Assembly (NCBI RefSeq): GCF_004337985.1
Contig: NW_021940925.1
Span: forward strand, 248,001 to 312,000
DNA length: 64,000 nt
Direction of reading: 5' to 3'
Source: Pyricularia pennisetigena
Taxonomy: Eukaryota; Ascomycota; Sordariomycetes; Magnaporthales; Pyriculariaceae
Below are positions 21,791 through 33,084 of the stretch, in pieces; position 1 is the stretch's first letter, and every line of letters starts with the position of its first letter. The notes under the pieces were generated by a model that ran no database searches, had not been told where the DNA came from, and worked only from the letters and a program-made list of their open reading frames with translations. A program made the position numbers and the translations under genes.

Positions 21791-22599
21791 GGGTTTTTCT
21801 TTATTTTCTTTTTGGTTTAAAAATAAAAATAATGTACGTAATTTATATCCATTAAATTTGGGTTTTCGAACTGCGAATTTAATTCCATATTCTGGATTTT
21901 AAGTGCTAAAAACACCGGAACTTTCGTTGTTTTAGGTACTGGATTAGGTACCGCTACCGTTATAGGTTTTGGGGGGCGAACGGTAGGCCGTACAAGCTTG
22001 GCGGGTATTATATTTTCAAGGTTTAAATACCTTATACCGGGTGGTAATTACCATATAATCGGTGGTAAATACCCTGGAACAGGTGGTAAATGCCCTGTAA
22101 TAGGTGGTAAATACCCTATATTTTCAGGGTTTTTTAGGGGATAATTATTCACTGGAACTCTGTTAATTTCGTTTTCAAATTCGAAATTAAAATCCCCCTT
22201 TAAATTTATATATTCCCCTTTTAAAATTTGTAACCTTTCCTTTGGAATAGCCAAATTTTCAGCGGTTATACCCTTTATAGTTTTTCGGTAAAGGTTTTAT
22301 ATACCGCCCGTTTAACGGGTGCGTAAACCAACGCTGTAAAATTTGATAAATTGGTTAAAAGTTTCACCGTTTCGGTGCGGGGAACCAATTTATTAAATTT
22401 TTGGCGTTTTTCCAACGGTATAATAGCCTGGCATATAATATTAATAACCCGAAAATACCCTAAATTGGGTTTATACGGTAATATAAATTGGAATTCGGAA
22501 TAAAATTTTTCGTAAAATGTTAAATCCCTATTAATTACCGTTATACGGTTAATTAAATCAACTACGGCAGGTAATAAATGATATTATAAATATAATGGT
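20771..22599 (-). repeat. Right arm of identical inverted repeat in Copia pol
   Basis: This is the mirror image of 17181-19009. The spacer between the arms is about 1.76 kb. Confidence 0.85.
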
Positions 22600-23290
22600 C
22601 AACCCGCCGTTATAACGATAAACCGAAGCTTATATAAAATAATTTTAACGGACCGTTCCGTTAATCCGTTTTGGCCGTGGTTATAGGGATTCCAAATGCT
22701 AAAATTAACATTTTTATTTATAAACTAATTTTTAAAATTCGTATTAACCTCGTACCCCCTATTAAAGTGAAAATATAGGGGGTAGCGCCCGTACGTAGCT
22801 TTTAAAACCTTAAAAAAACTTTTAATAACCACTAAAACCATAAATCTGGCTTTATTTTCTAGTGGGATAAACCACCGCAAACGTGATTTTCGGTCCACTT
22901 ATAACAAAAATACGGGCTTTTTATTGTGAGGATTAGGTTTAAGGGCTATTGTATTACCTTTTATAAAATCGAAAATGTTAAGGGGTGTAGGGGGTGGGAC
23001 TTTATTTGTACGTTTCACAAAAATAGTTTTAATATAAATAATACAGGTAATTGCCCTAATTTTGTCGAAATTAGGTAAACTTTTTGTAGTTTTAACGGTT
23101 TTTGTTTAGCAATATTAACCTTATATATCCCAAACGCTTGTACCATAATAGGGCTTTTTGGGCCTGGATTTCGTTATAATCGCCTGTAATTCCGTTTCCT
23201 TTAACGGTTAATTAACCGTCCGTAATCCGTTTTAGGCCTAAAAAGAGGTAATTTACAGGGGCCTGCTTTAAATCCGACAATAAAAAGGGT
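21791..23290 (-). pseudogene. Inner Copia integrase and linker
   Basis: This is the minus-strand homologue of 16498-17990. The part above 22600 has diverged from the outer copy by scattered transitions, while the part below is identical. The linker GYLPP repeats are at 22048-22254, and the integrase core and QNGLTERSVKII block are around 22640-22900. It is uninterrupted here, which confirms the order protease-integrase-RT. Confidence 0.85.
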
Positions 23291-24230
23291 TTTAATAACG
23301 GATTTTTTATATGGGAAACCGCCTTTTTTTCGGAAATAGTCCCTTTAATATTAAATTATATAAAATGGTTATTTAACGGTGTACCGGGCCTACGGGGCCC
23401 AGTTTTACGTGGATGTTCAGGGCTTTTACCGCTCAATTTTTGCGTTATAGGTGAACTTACGGCTATTTCCGTATTTTGTTCGGGATTTAGCTTTTCCGTT
23501 ACCGTATTTTCTTCCGGTTCCGAATCGGTGTAAATTCTAAAGTCCTTATAATTGTCGGGGTTTACATTATTTAGTTTTATTTCCAACGGGGCTGCGTAGC
23601 TTTTTGTAACCCCCTGTAAGGCTATACTAAAAAAGATGCTATATTTACCTATTATATAAGCGTAATTCGAAATAACGTTATTTCGAACAAGGATATCGCA
23701 CCTTTTAACCTTTAAACAAAACGAATGTTTAACGGTACTTAAACGTCCCCACGCTTTACGATTTTTATCGTATAGGGTATTTTCTAATAATACGCCCCCG
23801 GTATTATAGTGTATTCAATTATTAACAATATTTATTCCAAACGAGGGGATATAAAAATGGTTATTTAACGTAATTTTTTAAATTCGTCTGTTTTTTGGCT
23901 GTAGCGGACCTGTATTTTAATAATTCCGGTGCCTACAAGCCTAGTAGGGCCACCTCTTGTACCAATTTTAATTGTAAAACCGGGGGTATAATCGGTAAAA
24001 AATTGCTTATGTGCAAAAATATGGTACGTATTACCTGTATCGTACAGGATAGGGTAATTTAGCTTCAAAAGTTGAGGGGTCCCTTTTACGCCGCGTCCAG
24101 GCTTCGTTTTAGCTTTAAAATTAGCTGCTAAAATTTGTGGTTTTAACGTTTTACCGGTATCGGTTTCCGAATCCGAATCCGAACGTAATTTTATAATTCC
24201 GCTAATAGCGGAATTAACCTCCAATTCCAG
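23291..24230 (-). pseudogene. Inner Copia protease region
   Basis: This is the homologue of 8294-9232 and continues without the Gypsy insertion into integrase. The active-site block reads ILYDTGNTYHIFAHKQFF near 24030, keeping D-T-G. Downstream is TPGFTIKIGTRGGPTRLVGT. The C-terminal linker 23356-23586 holds EPEENTVTEKLNPEQNTEI. Frames are broken at about 23860. Confidence 0.82.
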
Positions 24231-25379
24231 GGCGTTATACGTTGCGCTTTCGTTAACGTTACCTGGAATCGAACCTGTAAATAATTCGAAGTCCATGGAA
24301 ATTATGGACGTTCCAGCGGTTGATTCGCTGGAAGAGGATTTAGTATTTTTTGCAAAAGCAGAATCCGAATTAGAGTTCTTTTTTTCGTGATTTAGAGGTG
24401 TTTTGCTACCCATTATTTTCCTTTGTAGCGCCTTTTTTAACGTTTTTTTAATTCGATTTCTTGCTTTTAGACTTATAATTAGCTGTTTTAAGCGTTGTAA
24501 AGCCTGAAATCGAATTTGCGGATAAAAGGACCGCTATAACGTATTGCAAATTTAACTTTTCCGAATTTTGGCCTATTGCTTGCAAGGCCCGTTGGGTATT
24601 GCGTTGGCGTTCGGTCGAAATAAGGAATATCCCTTCCAAAGCCCGTAAATACTGATTTCGTACGCTTACGGGGTTAATTTGCACGTTGGCATTCGTTAAT
24701 TTAATTACCAGTAAATTAAACCGGCTATTGAATTCAAGTATTAATCTTTTAAATTTCGAAGAATTTAGAGCGTGGAATTCCCGATATAGTGAATTTCGAC
24801 TAATTTCGGGTATAACGGAATAGCTATTTTCCAGGGGTTTATACACCGTTACGGAATTGGAATGCCATGCAATGGATTTTAAAGATTCTTTGGTTAAACT
24901 GTTTCGTATAAGCAATAATAGGATTAATTGCTCGTATTCCGGTAAAGTATAACCAGTTTCAGGGTTGGAAATAAATTCCGCTGTTTTTACAACCCTGAAT
25001 TGTACTATTAACGCCTGTTTCCACAAGTTTTAATTGTTAACCCCTACTAATTTACAATTTTTGGGGAAGGAAAATACCCGTTTCGACAGTTTTTTACCTA
25101 TTCCGTCATTTAAAATTAGGTTACCGGGTGGATTGAGGGGTGCGGTAGCGGGTTTTTTTTTTGAGTTATTATTAAAATTAGTGGAACTACCGTTTTTCAG
25201 GGTTAATAGGGCAGTCAACGGTTAAATTGTCCTTTAAAATTAATCCATTTGCGTAGTTAACGCTTTTAACTGCAGGTTTTGGGCTTGTAGTTTAGCGGTT
25301 AAAATTTGTTTGGGTTGGGTTTAAGCCCCCTTTTTATTGAAATTGGGCTTGGAAGGCCCAATATAGGGCTGTTTTCCAT
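24231..25379 (-). pseudogene. Inner Copia gag region
   Basis: The gag start codon is at 25377-25379 (MENSPI..). A 192-residue open piece (24448-25026) reads FISNPETGYTLPEYEQLILL and YREFHALNSSKFKRLILEFN, and ends in a lysine-rich stretch. The next piece (23865-24413) starts with a short linker and continues into protease. This is the best-preserved gag of the family in the window. Confidence 0.75.
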
Positions 25380-26155
25380 TGTAAAATAATTTAAATTTTA
25401 ATTGCGATTCGCTAATCTATAATTATAATTAATTAAACTAATTGCCTAGGGGTAAATATTTTGTTTTAATTTAGGATTCGTTATACCGCTTACCTTTTAA
25501 CGGCTATAAGCTTGTAATTGCCAATTACAGGGTTTATTGCTATTTTCAATGGTTAAAATCCATTAAAATACAGGGTTAGAATCCTTGAAATCCGCAATTG
25601 ATAAGTGCCCTAGTATTTGTACCAATCCAAATGCACGTAACGAGTTCAATTCGTTAAATGGGTGCAGGGTAAATTGCAGGGTATTGTGCAGGGTAAATTA
25701 ACCATCAACGTAATTTCGTTAATGGGTTTGTAGGCTATTATAAACCCTATTAAACGCATTAGGATTTAATGGGCTATTAGCGAACGAATACAGGGGTTTT
25801 TAGCCCTAATTCGCTAGCGTGAGCTTTATTAAAAATTTGAACCAATTACAATGGCGTGCACGATTTACAAAAAACCACACCAAAAATTTTGGATTTGCAA
25901 TGCAAACGATCGCTGCAGTACCTGAAAAGGCTTGAGTCCAACGCTAATTTTTAGCAATCCCCATTGTAAATACAGGGGGTTAAGTGCTAAATTAGCGCCT
26001 AAAACCAACAATTTCGCACAAAAACAGCTATATTTTCGTCAATATACGTGCTGTAAAAATGCGACAATAACCAAAATAAAATTTAAATTTTAGGTTTTCC
26101 AGCGATGCAAAATACATTTTAATACATAAGCTAAAACCTTTCCGGGCTTATAGTT
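25380..26155 (-). other. Inner Copia 5' leader
   Basis: This is non-coding. It contains a CTGCA-type minisatellite near 25660-25700 and the uninterrupted site (TTATCAATTG region near 25605) corresponding to where MULE-like copy B entered the outer leader. Confidence 0.75.
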
Positions 26156-26709
26156 TATTAACAATATAGGTTGTTACCAGGGGGTTAAATATTAATTTAG
26201 GTGCGGCGTGGTGCTAATTGCGTTAGAAAAACCTGTAATAACAGGGTTTGTATACATTAAATTCACTAATTTTGGGGTCAATAAATTTAATTTATTAATG
26301 GGAGAAATTTTACTTTATTTCCTTTATATATTTTCCGATATTGAAATGGGGTTCCGCACCCCGCAAAGGGTTCCGGTGCCGCACACGATTTTCCGAAAAA
26401 TTATTTTGTATGCGTTGTTGAAAAAACACCCTCATTTCCATATAAACCATTTCTGGGTTCGCACTAATTTCCTAATTTGGTGAAAATTTCCACCCGACAT
26501 AGGGTAGCTGACTCGTAAATGCAGGGTGGGTATTAAACCCGGCATAGGGTGAAACCCCACTCGCTGACTTTGAATCGCAACTCCTGCAACACATAAAATA
26601 TAGCAGAAACTCCGACAGCCCCAACAGCCCCACTTCGGCACCATCTATTGTGGCTTATATACAAATAAAGGTGGACCCATTACATGCTAAATAACGCATA
26701 TAATTAACA
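26156..26709. repeat. Copia LTR (right end of complex)
   Basis: TATTAACAATATAGG (first G changed to A) to CGCATATAATTAACA, 554 bp. It is followed by the target duplication AGGCT at 26710-26714. Confidence 0.92.
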
Positions 26710-26880
26710 AGGCTGAAAACCTTTAAATCGATTTCAAAGTGTAGATTTAGGTATTCCCCATTTTCGGGACGTTTTTGCAATTGATTCGCCATTATTAACG
26801 TTTCTAATAGCGGAAATAAGCTCACTTTCTGTAGTTTACTTTGTTGGAAAAAGGAGAATGAAAAGCAGAAAATATTAAAC
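26710..26880 (-). pseudogene. Pogo/Fot1-like transposase, N-terminal HTH part
   Basis: On the minus strand this reads ESELISAIRNVNNGESIAKT then SRKWGIPKSTL and NRFKGFQP, the psq-type HTH that opens Pogo transposases. One stop replaces the residue after STL. The frame ends in the AGGCT duplication and continues without loss at 2192 (QPY..). This piece and 717-2192 are therefore two halves of one gene, 24.5 kb apart. Upstream, the terminus TAACGTCGGGTACCCCCTGC on the minus strand (about 26952-26971) is the probable terminal inverted repeat with a TA target. Confidence 0.87.
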
Positions 26881-26971
26881 CTAAAAGTGAAAAATTGGTC
26901 GAGATACTTAGAAAAGAACATGAGAGGTGAACGTGGCTGTACAGTTATTTTTGGGTGCTGAGCAGGGGGTA

Positions 26972-27690
26972 CCCGACGTTATCGGTTACGGGCGTTACCC
27001 TCCCTCCCGTCGTTATATTTAAAAGGAAACACGTATAATAATAATAATTTCCGACGGATTTAAACTTTTTCGATAATTGGTAAATTTATGCAACCGAAAA
27101 CGGGTGGACAAATAACGAAACGATTATGAAATAGTTAAAAAAGGTGTTTATTCCGTATTCTTAACCTTTACCCCCTAAAAAGCGGTTACCAGTTTTCGAC
27201 GGCCATAAATTATATATAACGGACGAATTTATGCTTTTTTATTTGTAAAACAATATTTCATTCCTACATATTACAATCAAAGTATTAAGTAACCTGTTCT
27301 TAAGGTAAAATACACTGGGTTAAAGCAACTGAACGTTAAAAAAGAATTCGAAGCAGATACCCTTTTGCCTAACGTCCAGCAAAAACTCGGTTTATTGGAA
27401 ACACAATTGGAGGTAATACGACCAGTTAAAAGAAGGAGGGTTATTCCGGATCCAAACGAGCTTTGGGTTAATTAATAGGATATTATTAGAATGCAAGAGA
27501 ATGATGTAGAAAATTTAGAGCCTTCAACTGACGAAGAAGAGGTTAATAAGCCGGAACAGCCTGAAAACGATTGTATATTTGTGTGTTAATAGTTTTACAT
27601 TTAAATCGATTTTCGAAACGCGGAACTTTGTTGTTAGATATTTGGGCTGCCAGAAGTTGGGGGTGCCCGAAGTGGGGTACGCAACCTTAC
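26972..27690 (+). pseudogene. Second Pogo/Fot1-like transposase fragment
   Basis: This is a plus-strand internal fragment with low damage. It reads NGWTNNETIMK..LKKVFIPYS, FDGHKLYITDEFMLF (the DGHGSHLTDEF block, about 27210), then a gap filled by a Gypsy LTR piece. After that come QQKLGLLETQLEVIRPVKRR, a tail ending NDCIFVC and a stop at 27587. The 3' end GGGGTACGCAACCTTA near 27676-27690 resembles the terminal repeat. It abuts the end of Pogo-1 at about 26971, so Pogo-1 probably inserted into this copy. Confidence 0.83.
27290..27342 (-). repeat. Gypsy LTR fragment (U5 part)
   Basis: About 50 bases match the reverse complement of the end of the Gypsy-1 LTR (AACCTGTTCTTA..GGTAAAATAC..TGGGTTAAAGCAACTGAACG) with few differences. 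It lies inside the Pogo-2 fragment and replaces about 150 codons. Confidence 0.75.
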
Positions 27691-28724
27691 TCCTTTCAAA
27701 ATATTATATTCAGCTTGGAAACCATTTATTCTGACACTTGCTATTTACCTTTTTATAATGAAAGATTGGTCGGCGAATATCGACGAATTGCCCTTAAATT
27801 TAAATAAAAGCGTTTTGTTGGATACGTTTCCAAATTTAGCGCAAAATCGCAATTAAATTACAACTTGGGTTAGCTGTGGAAATTCAAGCTTCGGAGATAA
27901 CCACAGAATTTACATATGTACATTATAAACCCACGAATTGAGTCACGGTTTCATAAATGCAGTTCTGGGCTGTAAGGATTAGCCTTAAAATGAGGTTTAT
28001 ATCGTGTGCGCCTTTTTAAAAGGGGGTTATATAACTATACTTTTCCACGAAATTTTGAGCCAGATGATTTGCCATACAAATCGGTAGCAGAACCGTTATT
28101 GGCATCATCTATATTTAAATCACCAAATAAACGTTTCAATTTCTAGAATAATTTATGTATCAAATGAAAACCTAGGTGTTGGTTTAAAAATTTCAAAATA
28201 GCCAGCTTCGTTTAATTCAACAATAGAGGACTAATGCTATAAGAACCCTTTTTACACTAACGTAGAAAAAGTGAGATAATATCGCAATGGTATAAGGGTA
28301 AAATGAACAATGTTAAGCTTTCCGGCGGTTTTGGGGTATTTGATTATGTTGCTCGTAAACATATAAACCATCAACAGATTCATTTATTTTACATATATTT
28401 AGCTTTCTCTATTAGCGGGAGTGGTTTAATGGTTTGAATTCTGGATACTTTCGTTAATAATTTATATGCCAAACTACTGGGCCCACCAATTTTGTTGAAA
28501 ATTCTAATCTTACAAACCCCTTTCGTAATAAGCGCAGACCGCGCAGTCCCCAATCAGTTGACATATTATTATTGCAGAATTAAAGTGTTTAAATGAACAG
28601 GTAGTTAAATGAATAATTTAAAGCCAAATTATATTTTGCGTATGCGAATTGGTAGTGCAGATTTTCAACCCGCAAATGCGGAACGCGGAGTTAAATCCAG
28701 GTGTTTGGCCGTTCTTTACAGATT
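27691..28724. other. No recognisable gene
   Basis: AT-rich single-copy-looking DNA. I see no conserved domain, tRNA or repeat shared with the rest of the window. Short open frames are not supported. Confidence 0.5.
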
Positions 28725-28726
28725 TA

Positions 28727-29520
28727 ACGTTGGGTACCCCCTGATGGGCACCCCCCCTATTGGGCACCTTTTTTACACCAAAACTCCCCTTTTGGAAAAC
28801 TTTATAATGAATCAAATAAAACTCGTATCTATACCATTTTGAAAATGTATATAGGGATTTAATAGTAGAACGCATACCAAGAACGATTTTTGGATATGTA
28901 TTCTATATGTTGAAGGTTTTTAGCTATTAAATCCAGCTTTAAATTTTCCTATATAGATTATATAGGAACGAAAAACGGCAATAATTACCGTAATCTCCCG
29001 TTTTAAAAGCGAATATTAAAAATATTATTATATTATATATATATAACTTTACTAAAGTAATTGTCCTGTTTTTGTACGATATATTTAACGTTTATGAGCG
29101 GATATAAATATATATACCATATAAGCTTATAGTGGTTATATAAATACTACGTGTAATGTAGCCAAAAATAGCAGATAAAGAGTATTAAAATAAGTAATTG
29201 GTTGGATAAGTAACAATTTAATAATATTTGTAATTTTGGCTTTTAAAACGGGAAATTACGGTAATTATTGCCGTTTTTCCTTATTATACATTTTATATAG
29301 GAATATTTAAAGCCGGATTCAACCGCCAAACCTTTAACATATATTATACATATCCAAAGATCCTTCCCGGTATGGGCTCTACTATTAAATCCCTATATAA
29401 ATTTTTCAAATGGTATCGATACGATTTTTATTCGATTTATTATAAAGTTTTCCACAAGGGGAGTTTTGGTGTAAAAAGGGTGCCCATTAGGGGGGGTGCC
29501 CATCAGGGGGTACCCAACGT
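28727..29520. mobile_element. Palindromic MITE, Pogo-related (794 bp)
   Basis: The terminal inverted repeats are about 290 bp. They begin ACGTTGGGTACCCCCTGATG and are flanked by TA on both sides (28725-28726, 29521-29522). The arms differ by transitions and small changes. The centre (about 29020-29240) is AT-rich and non-coding. The tips resemble the Pogo-1 terminus (ACGTCGGGTACCCCCTGC), so Pogo transposase probably moved it. It has no coding capacity. Confidence 0.85.
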
Positions 29521-29522
29521 TA

Positions 29523-31316
29523 ATCTCCACACTTAGTATAGTCAACGGGTTTAAATGTTGGTAAAATATAATCAAACTCAAAAGTTACACCGGGATTAAA
29601 ACCTGTGCACTTTTGTCACGTAAATATATTTGTTTATTAATATATAAGAGTAATATTATAAGCTTGAATTATGAATAATAATGTAGTATTTAAAGCCTTA
29701 CACACAAATGCTCATACGATTATTTACTCTGATTACTTATTTGTTGCAAGTGCATCAATTAAACGAATTTGTACCAGCGGTACTAATAGTAAAATATCCG
29801 GCGAAGTGTATTTTACTCTGGCATTAATTTAAAAATGACAGCCTATTTGTACATTATACCAATGGATGTATAGAGGACTATACCACGTTACTATTCATGT
29901 CACTATAATTATATCGGGGTATATATCATAAGTTTTGAACTAGATAGTTGGTCTTTCACCCTGCTATTGTAAAATATGTTAAATATATATAAGTTCTTAT
30001 CACTTTAAGCCTGGTAAACTAGCTAATATATCTTTGCGTAATAGTAAACACCAAACTAAAACCTTACTTTATAACCTAAATTGCTAATTCCCATTTTGGG
30101 TTAGCACGTGGAACCTAAAGCAAGTGGTGTACCGGTTAAATTACCTGATTTTATGACCGCTATAAATAGAAATCAAGTGCGCAATATTAAGGGCACAAGC
30201 AAAATATACTTTGAATAGCTCCTATCTCCTCGTAAAGCCCAAGGTATGATAATCCTGCACTTTACATTCGTTAAAACTGTATTGCTTTTTAAGTGTTATT
30301 TTTTAAAACATTGATATGAAAATAACCCAATGTCATTTTGTAGCTAGACTGCGCGCAACCAACAAAGCTTTAACTAGGAAATCGGGCGATAGTTTTGAAT
30401 CGCCACCTTTTAAACCCATTCATGGTTATCACATGCTTTTTTATCTGTACAACATACGTAGTATTTGGTTTGTTTTTTATAACAAAAGTATTGGTGAGGG
30501 TAAAGTGCACATCCGGTCGACTCAGGGGTCTCGGTAACTCGTTTGCAGCCCGCAATAATGAAAGGGATATAATAAGCAATGGTAAAAAGGGTGATTGCAA
30601 TTGTGTTGAAGAAATACATCGTGCTAACCACAGGCAAAAAGAACTAATTGGAACGTATATATATTTAAAATTTGAAACGAAGGTGGTATTAGAAACAAAG
30701 TGTCACGGGTTAATATAGCTGGGTTGGAACTATTAATTTATAAGGAATACGACCCATTTTAGTAAATGTAATGTTACTTTAATTGCTACTATCATAATTA
30801 GTGTTAATATTTTCATTGCATAACTTGACAAATTGCTTATTTGTACTATAAGGGCAGGCGAAAGGTAATATTTATTATAATGCATTTGTTAATATAATTT
30901 CTTCAATGCAATATAAGTTTTGGTATATGTGACCCACATTTATTTCGCATATTCTGTGCAAATGGTTTACCTGTTTGTTACAAATTGCTTAGTGAAATAA
31001 TTCTCAAGTGTAAATATAAAGTTGAGCCATTTTTCTTTTAATGATTTGATAAGATACCTAATTTTTCTTATAATATAATTGGAAAATAGAATTAAAGCAT
31101 CCAATACAATTTTTCAGGACACTGTTGCTAAAACTAATGTTTTACATAGTTGCAAATTAACCAGCGCTCATTAAGTACGGGGAGCTTTGCCCCTCTTACT
31201 ATATTAAGGTCCTTAAGGTTATATTAATTTTTTTCCAACTTCCCAGCTGCAATCTCATTTAATATCAATACAAGTGATTTTCTATTCATCACTGGGTACG
31301 CGCAGAAAAAATTTAT
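29523..31316. other. No recognisable gene
   Basis: AT-rich DNA with little sign of shared repeats. Several overlapping frames around 30316-30718 on both strands lack codon bias or recognisable domains. I would not call a gene. Confidence 0.5.
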
Positions 31317-31509
31317 TCAAAATTTTGGTAAGGTTTTTATGGATCGTGCACGCTACTGTAATTGGCTTAAAATTTGAATAGGGTTTACTCTAGCGAATTA
31401 GGGCCCAAAACCCCTGTATTTGTTCGCCAATAGCCTACTAAACTCTAGTGCGTTTCATAAGGTTTAAACTAACCCATAAACCCATTAACGGAATTACGTT
31501 GATTGATTA

Positions 31510-31597
31510 ATCGCTACCCTGTAAGGTATCCTACATATTACCCTGCAGGATACCCTGCACGTTAACCTGCATAATACCCTGCAAATTACCCTGCACC
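31510..31597 (+). repeat. Minisatellite in Copia leader
   Basis: About six degenerate copies of a unit with the core TACCCTGCA. The outer and inner Copia leaders have about three. Confidence 0.75.
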
Positions 31598-32031
31598 CAT
31601 TTGGCGGATTAATTTTCGTTCGCTACGTGCATTTGGATTGGTACAAATACTAGGGCACCCATTAATTGTAAATTTTAGGGATTCCAATCCTGTATTTTTA
31701 GTGGATTTCGACCATTGAAAATTGCAATAAATCCTATAATTGGCAATTATAAACCTGTACCCGTCACAACGTAAACGGTATAGTAAGTCCAAAATTTAAT
31801 AGGGTATTTACCTTGAAGCGACTAGGTTAATTAATGATAGCTTAAAAATCAGCGAATTGCAACTGTAATTTAGGTTATCCTACAATGGAAAACAGCCCTG
31901 TTTCGGGCCTTCCAGGCCCAATTACAACAAATAGGGGGCCTAAACCCAGCCCAAACGAAAATCTAACCGCTAAATTAAAGGCCCAAGACCTGCAATTAAA
32001 AGCGTTAATTACGCAGTTGGATAGTCTCAAT

Positions 32032-33053
32032 GCTTAAACTAGATCCCCCTGCTTCGCAGTGGGGACCGAGCGCTCTATATACCTTTTAGCCACAAGGTTT
32101 TTCGACCAATTAAATTGGCCGAAAAAAACGCCCTCGTTCTAGTTTAAGGACAATTTGTCGCATTTCGCCATTTATGGCGGGTATATATATTGGGTTGAAA
32201 ATACGCCTTATAAAGGCCCTGCCACGGTATGTTTAATGCAATTAGCTGCACTTTTTATGCGCGCAGCCAATTGAACAGTGGTATAATTAACACATTATAT
32301 TTGCACTATAATAGCAAAAAAAAGTATAATTACTATATGCAATTAAATGTTCGAATGAGAGATTAAATAAAAATTATAAAAACATGAAATAAACTGCGTT
32401 GGATTGATTGGAGCTTGACAACTTTGTTATTAAAACCCGCGTCCTTGTAATTAGTTTATTTGGAAAAATACTCAAATATTTAGTAGAACTAATATTCTGT
32501 TATTATATTTCATTATTACTTTGAATAATAGTATATAATACTGGCTAAAAATCAAATACTTATATTTATAGTTTAACGGATTTCAAAGTACAAAGTGCAT
32601 GCAAACATCGTTTAAGACAAAGCTTTTATAATTGCTTTTAAATTATTTATTAATTTGTTGAGAAACTAACTGAATAATTTACGCGAATAATGCTAAAATG
32701 AAGTGAAATTTCAAACAATCATTTTGTTATTGGCTTATATATAATTATTATTCAACTTCACCTGGATAAACTTTATTCAATTAAATAAAGCAAGAAATAG
32801 AAAAATAGCGCAAATTTAACATTTCCTTCTACAAAAGAATAATTTAAACGGGTATTACAAATGAGATCCCACATTGACGTTTCTTTATATATTTAATTTA
32901 ATCCATAAAACTTTGGTCTTATCATTGTAAAAATACGTAAAAATATAAAAGCGTTTCTATTGTAAATCATGTACAAAATTACATCCATCTTACTTATCCA
33001 CTTATTTAACGGCTTATTTAGTTCGGTATATATACCAATTTAAAGCATTATAT

Positions 33054-33084
<31 letters not shown>

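Larger units (their letters stand above)
2193..26709. mobile_element. Nested and internally inverted Copia complex
   Basis: The complex is an outer Copia element bounded by LTRs at 2193-2746 and 26156-26709, with target duplication AGGTT/AGGCT. It contains a second Copia, a Gypsy element and a MULE-like element. Outer Copia parts now visible are the 3' end on the minus strand (2747-3944), and the 5' UTR, gag and pol on the plus strand (4506-9232 and 16498-19021). The inner Copia, minus strand, is 19022-26709. Duplications at 3940-3944 and 19017-19021 mark where the inner Copia entered. The mixed orientation requires an inversion between LTRs after insertion. Confidence 0.85.
19022..26709 (-). 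mobile_element. Inner Copia retrotransposon, full length
   Basis: This is a complete 7.7 kb element on the minus strand with 554-bp LTRs at both ends. In its own direction it has leader, gag, protease, integrase, RT, RNase H, a 3' UTR with tRNA-like motifs, a polypurine tract, and the LTR. All coding parts are broken by stops. The right LTR probably belonged to the outer element before the inversion. Confidence 0.88.

Noticed and set aside
30316..30718. Overlapping frames near 30.3-30.7 kb as a gene
   Set aside because: Frames overlap on both strands, with no domain, no signal and no codon bias.
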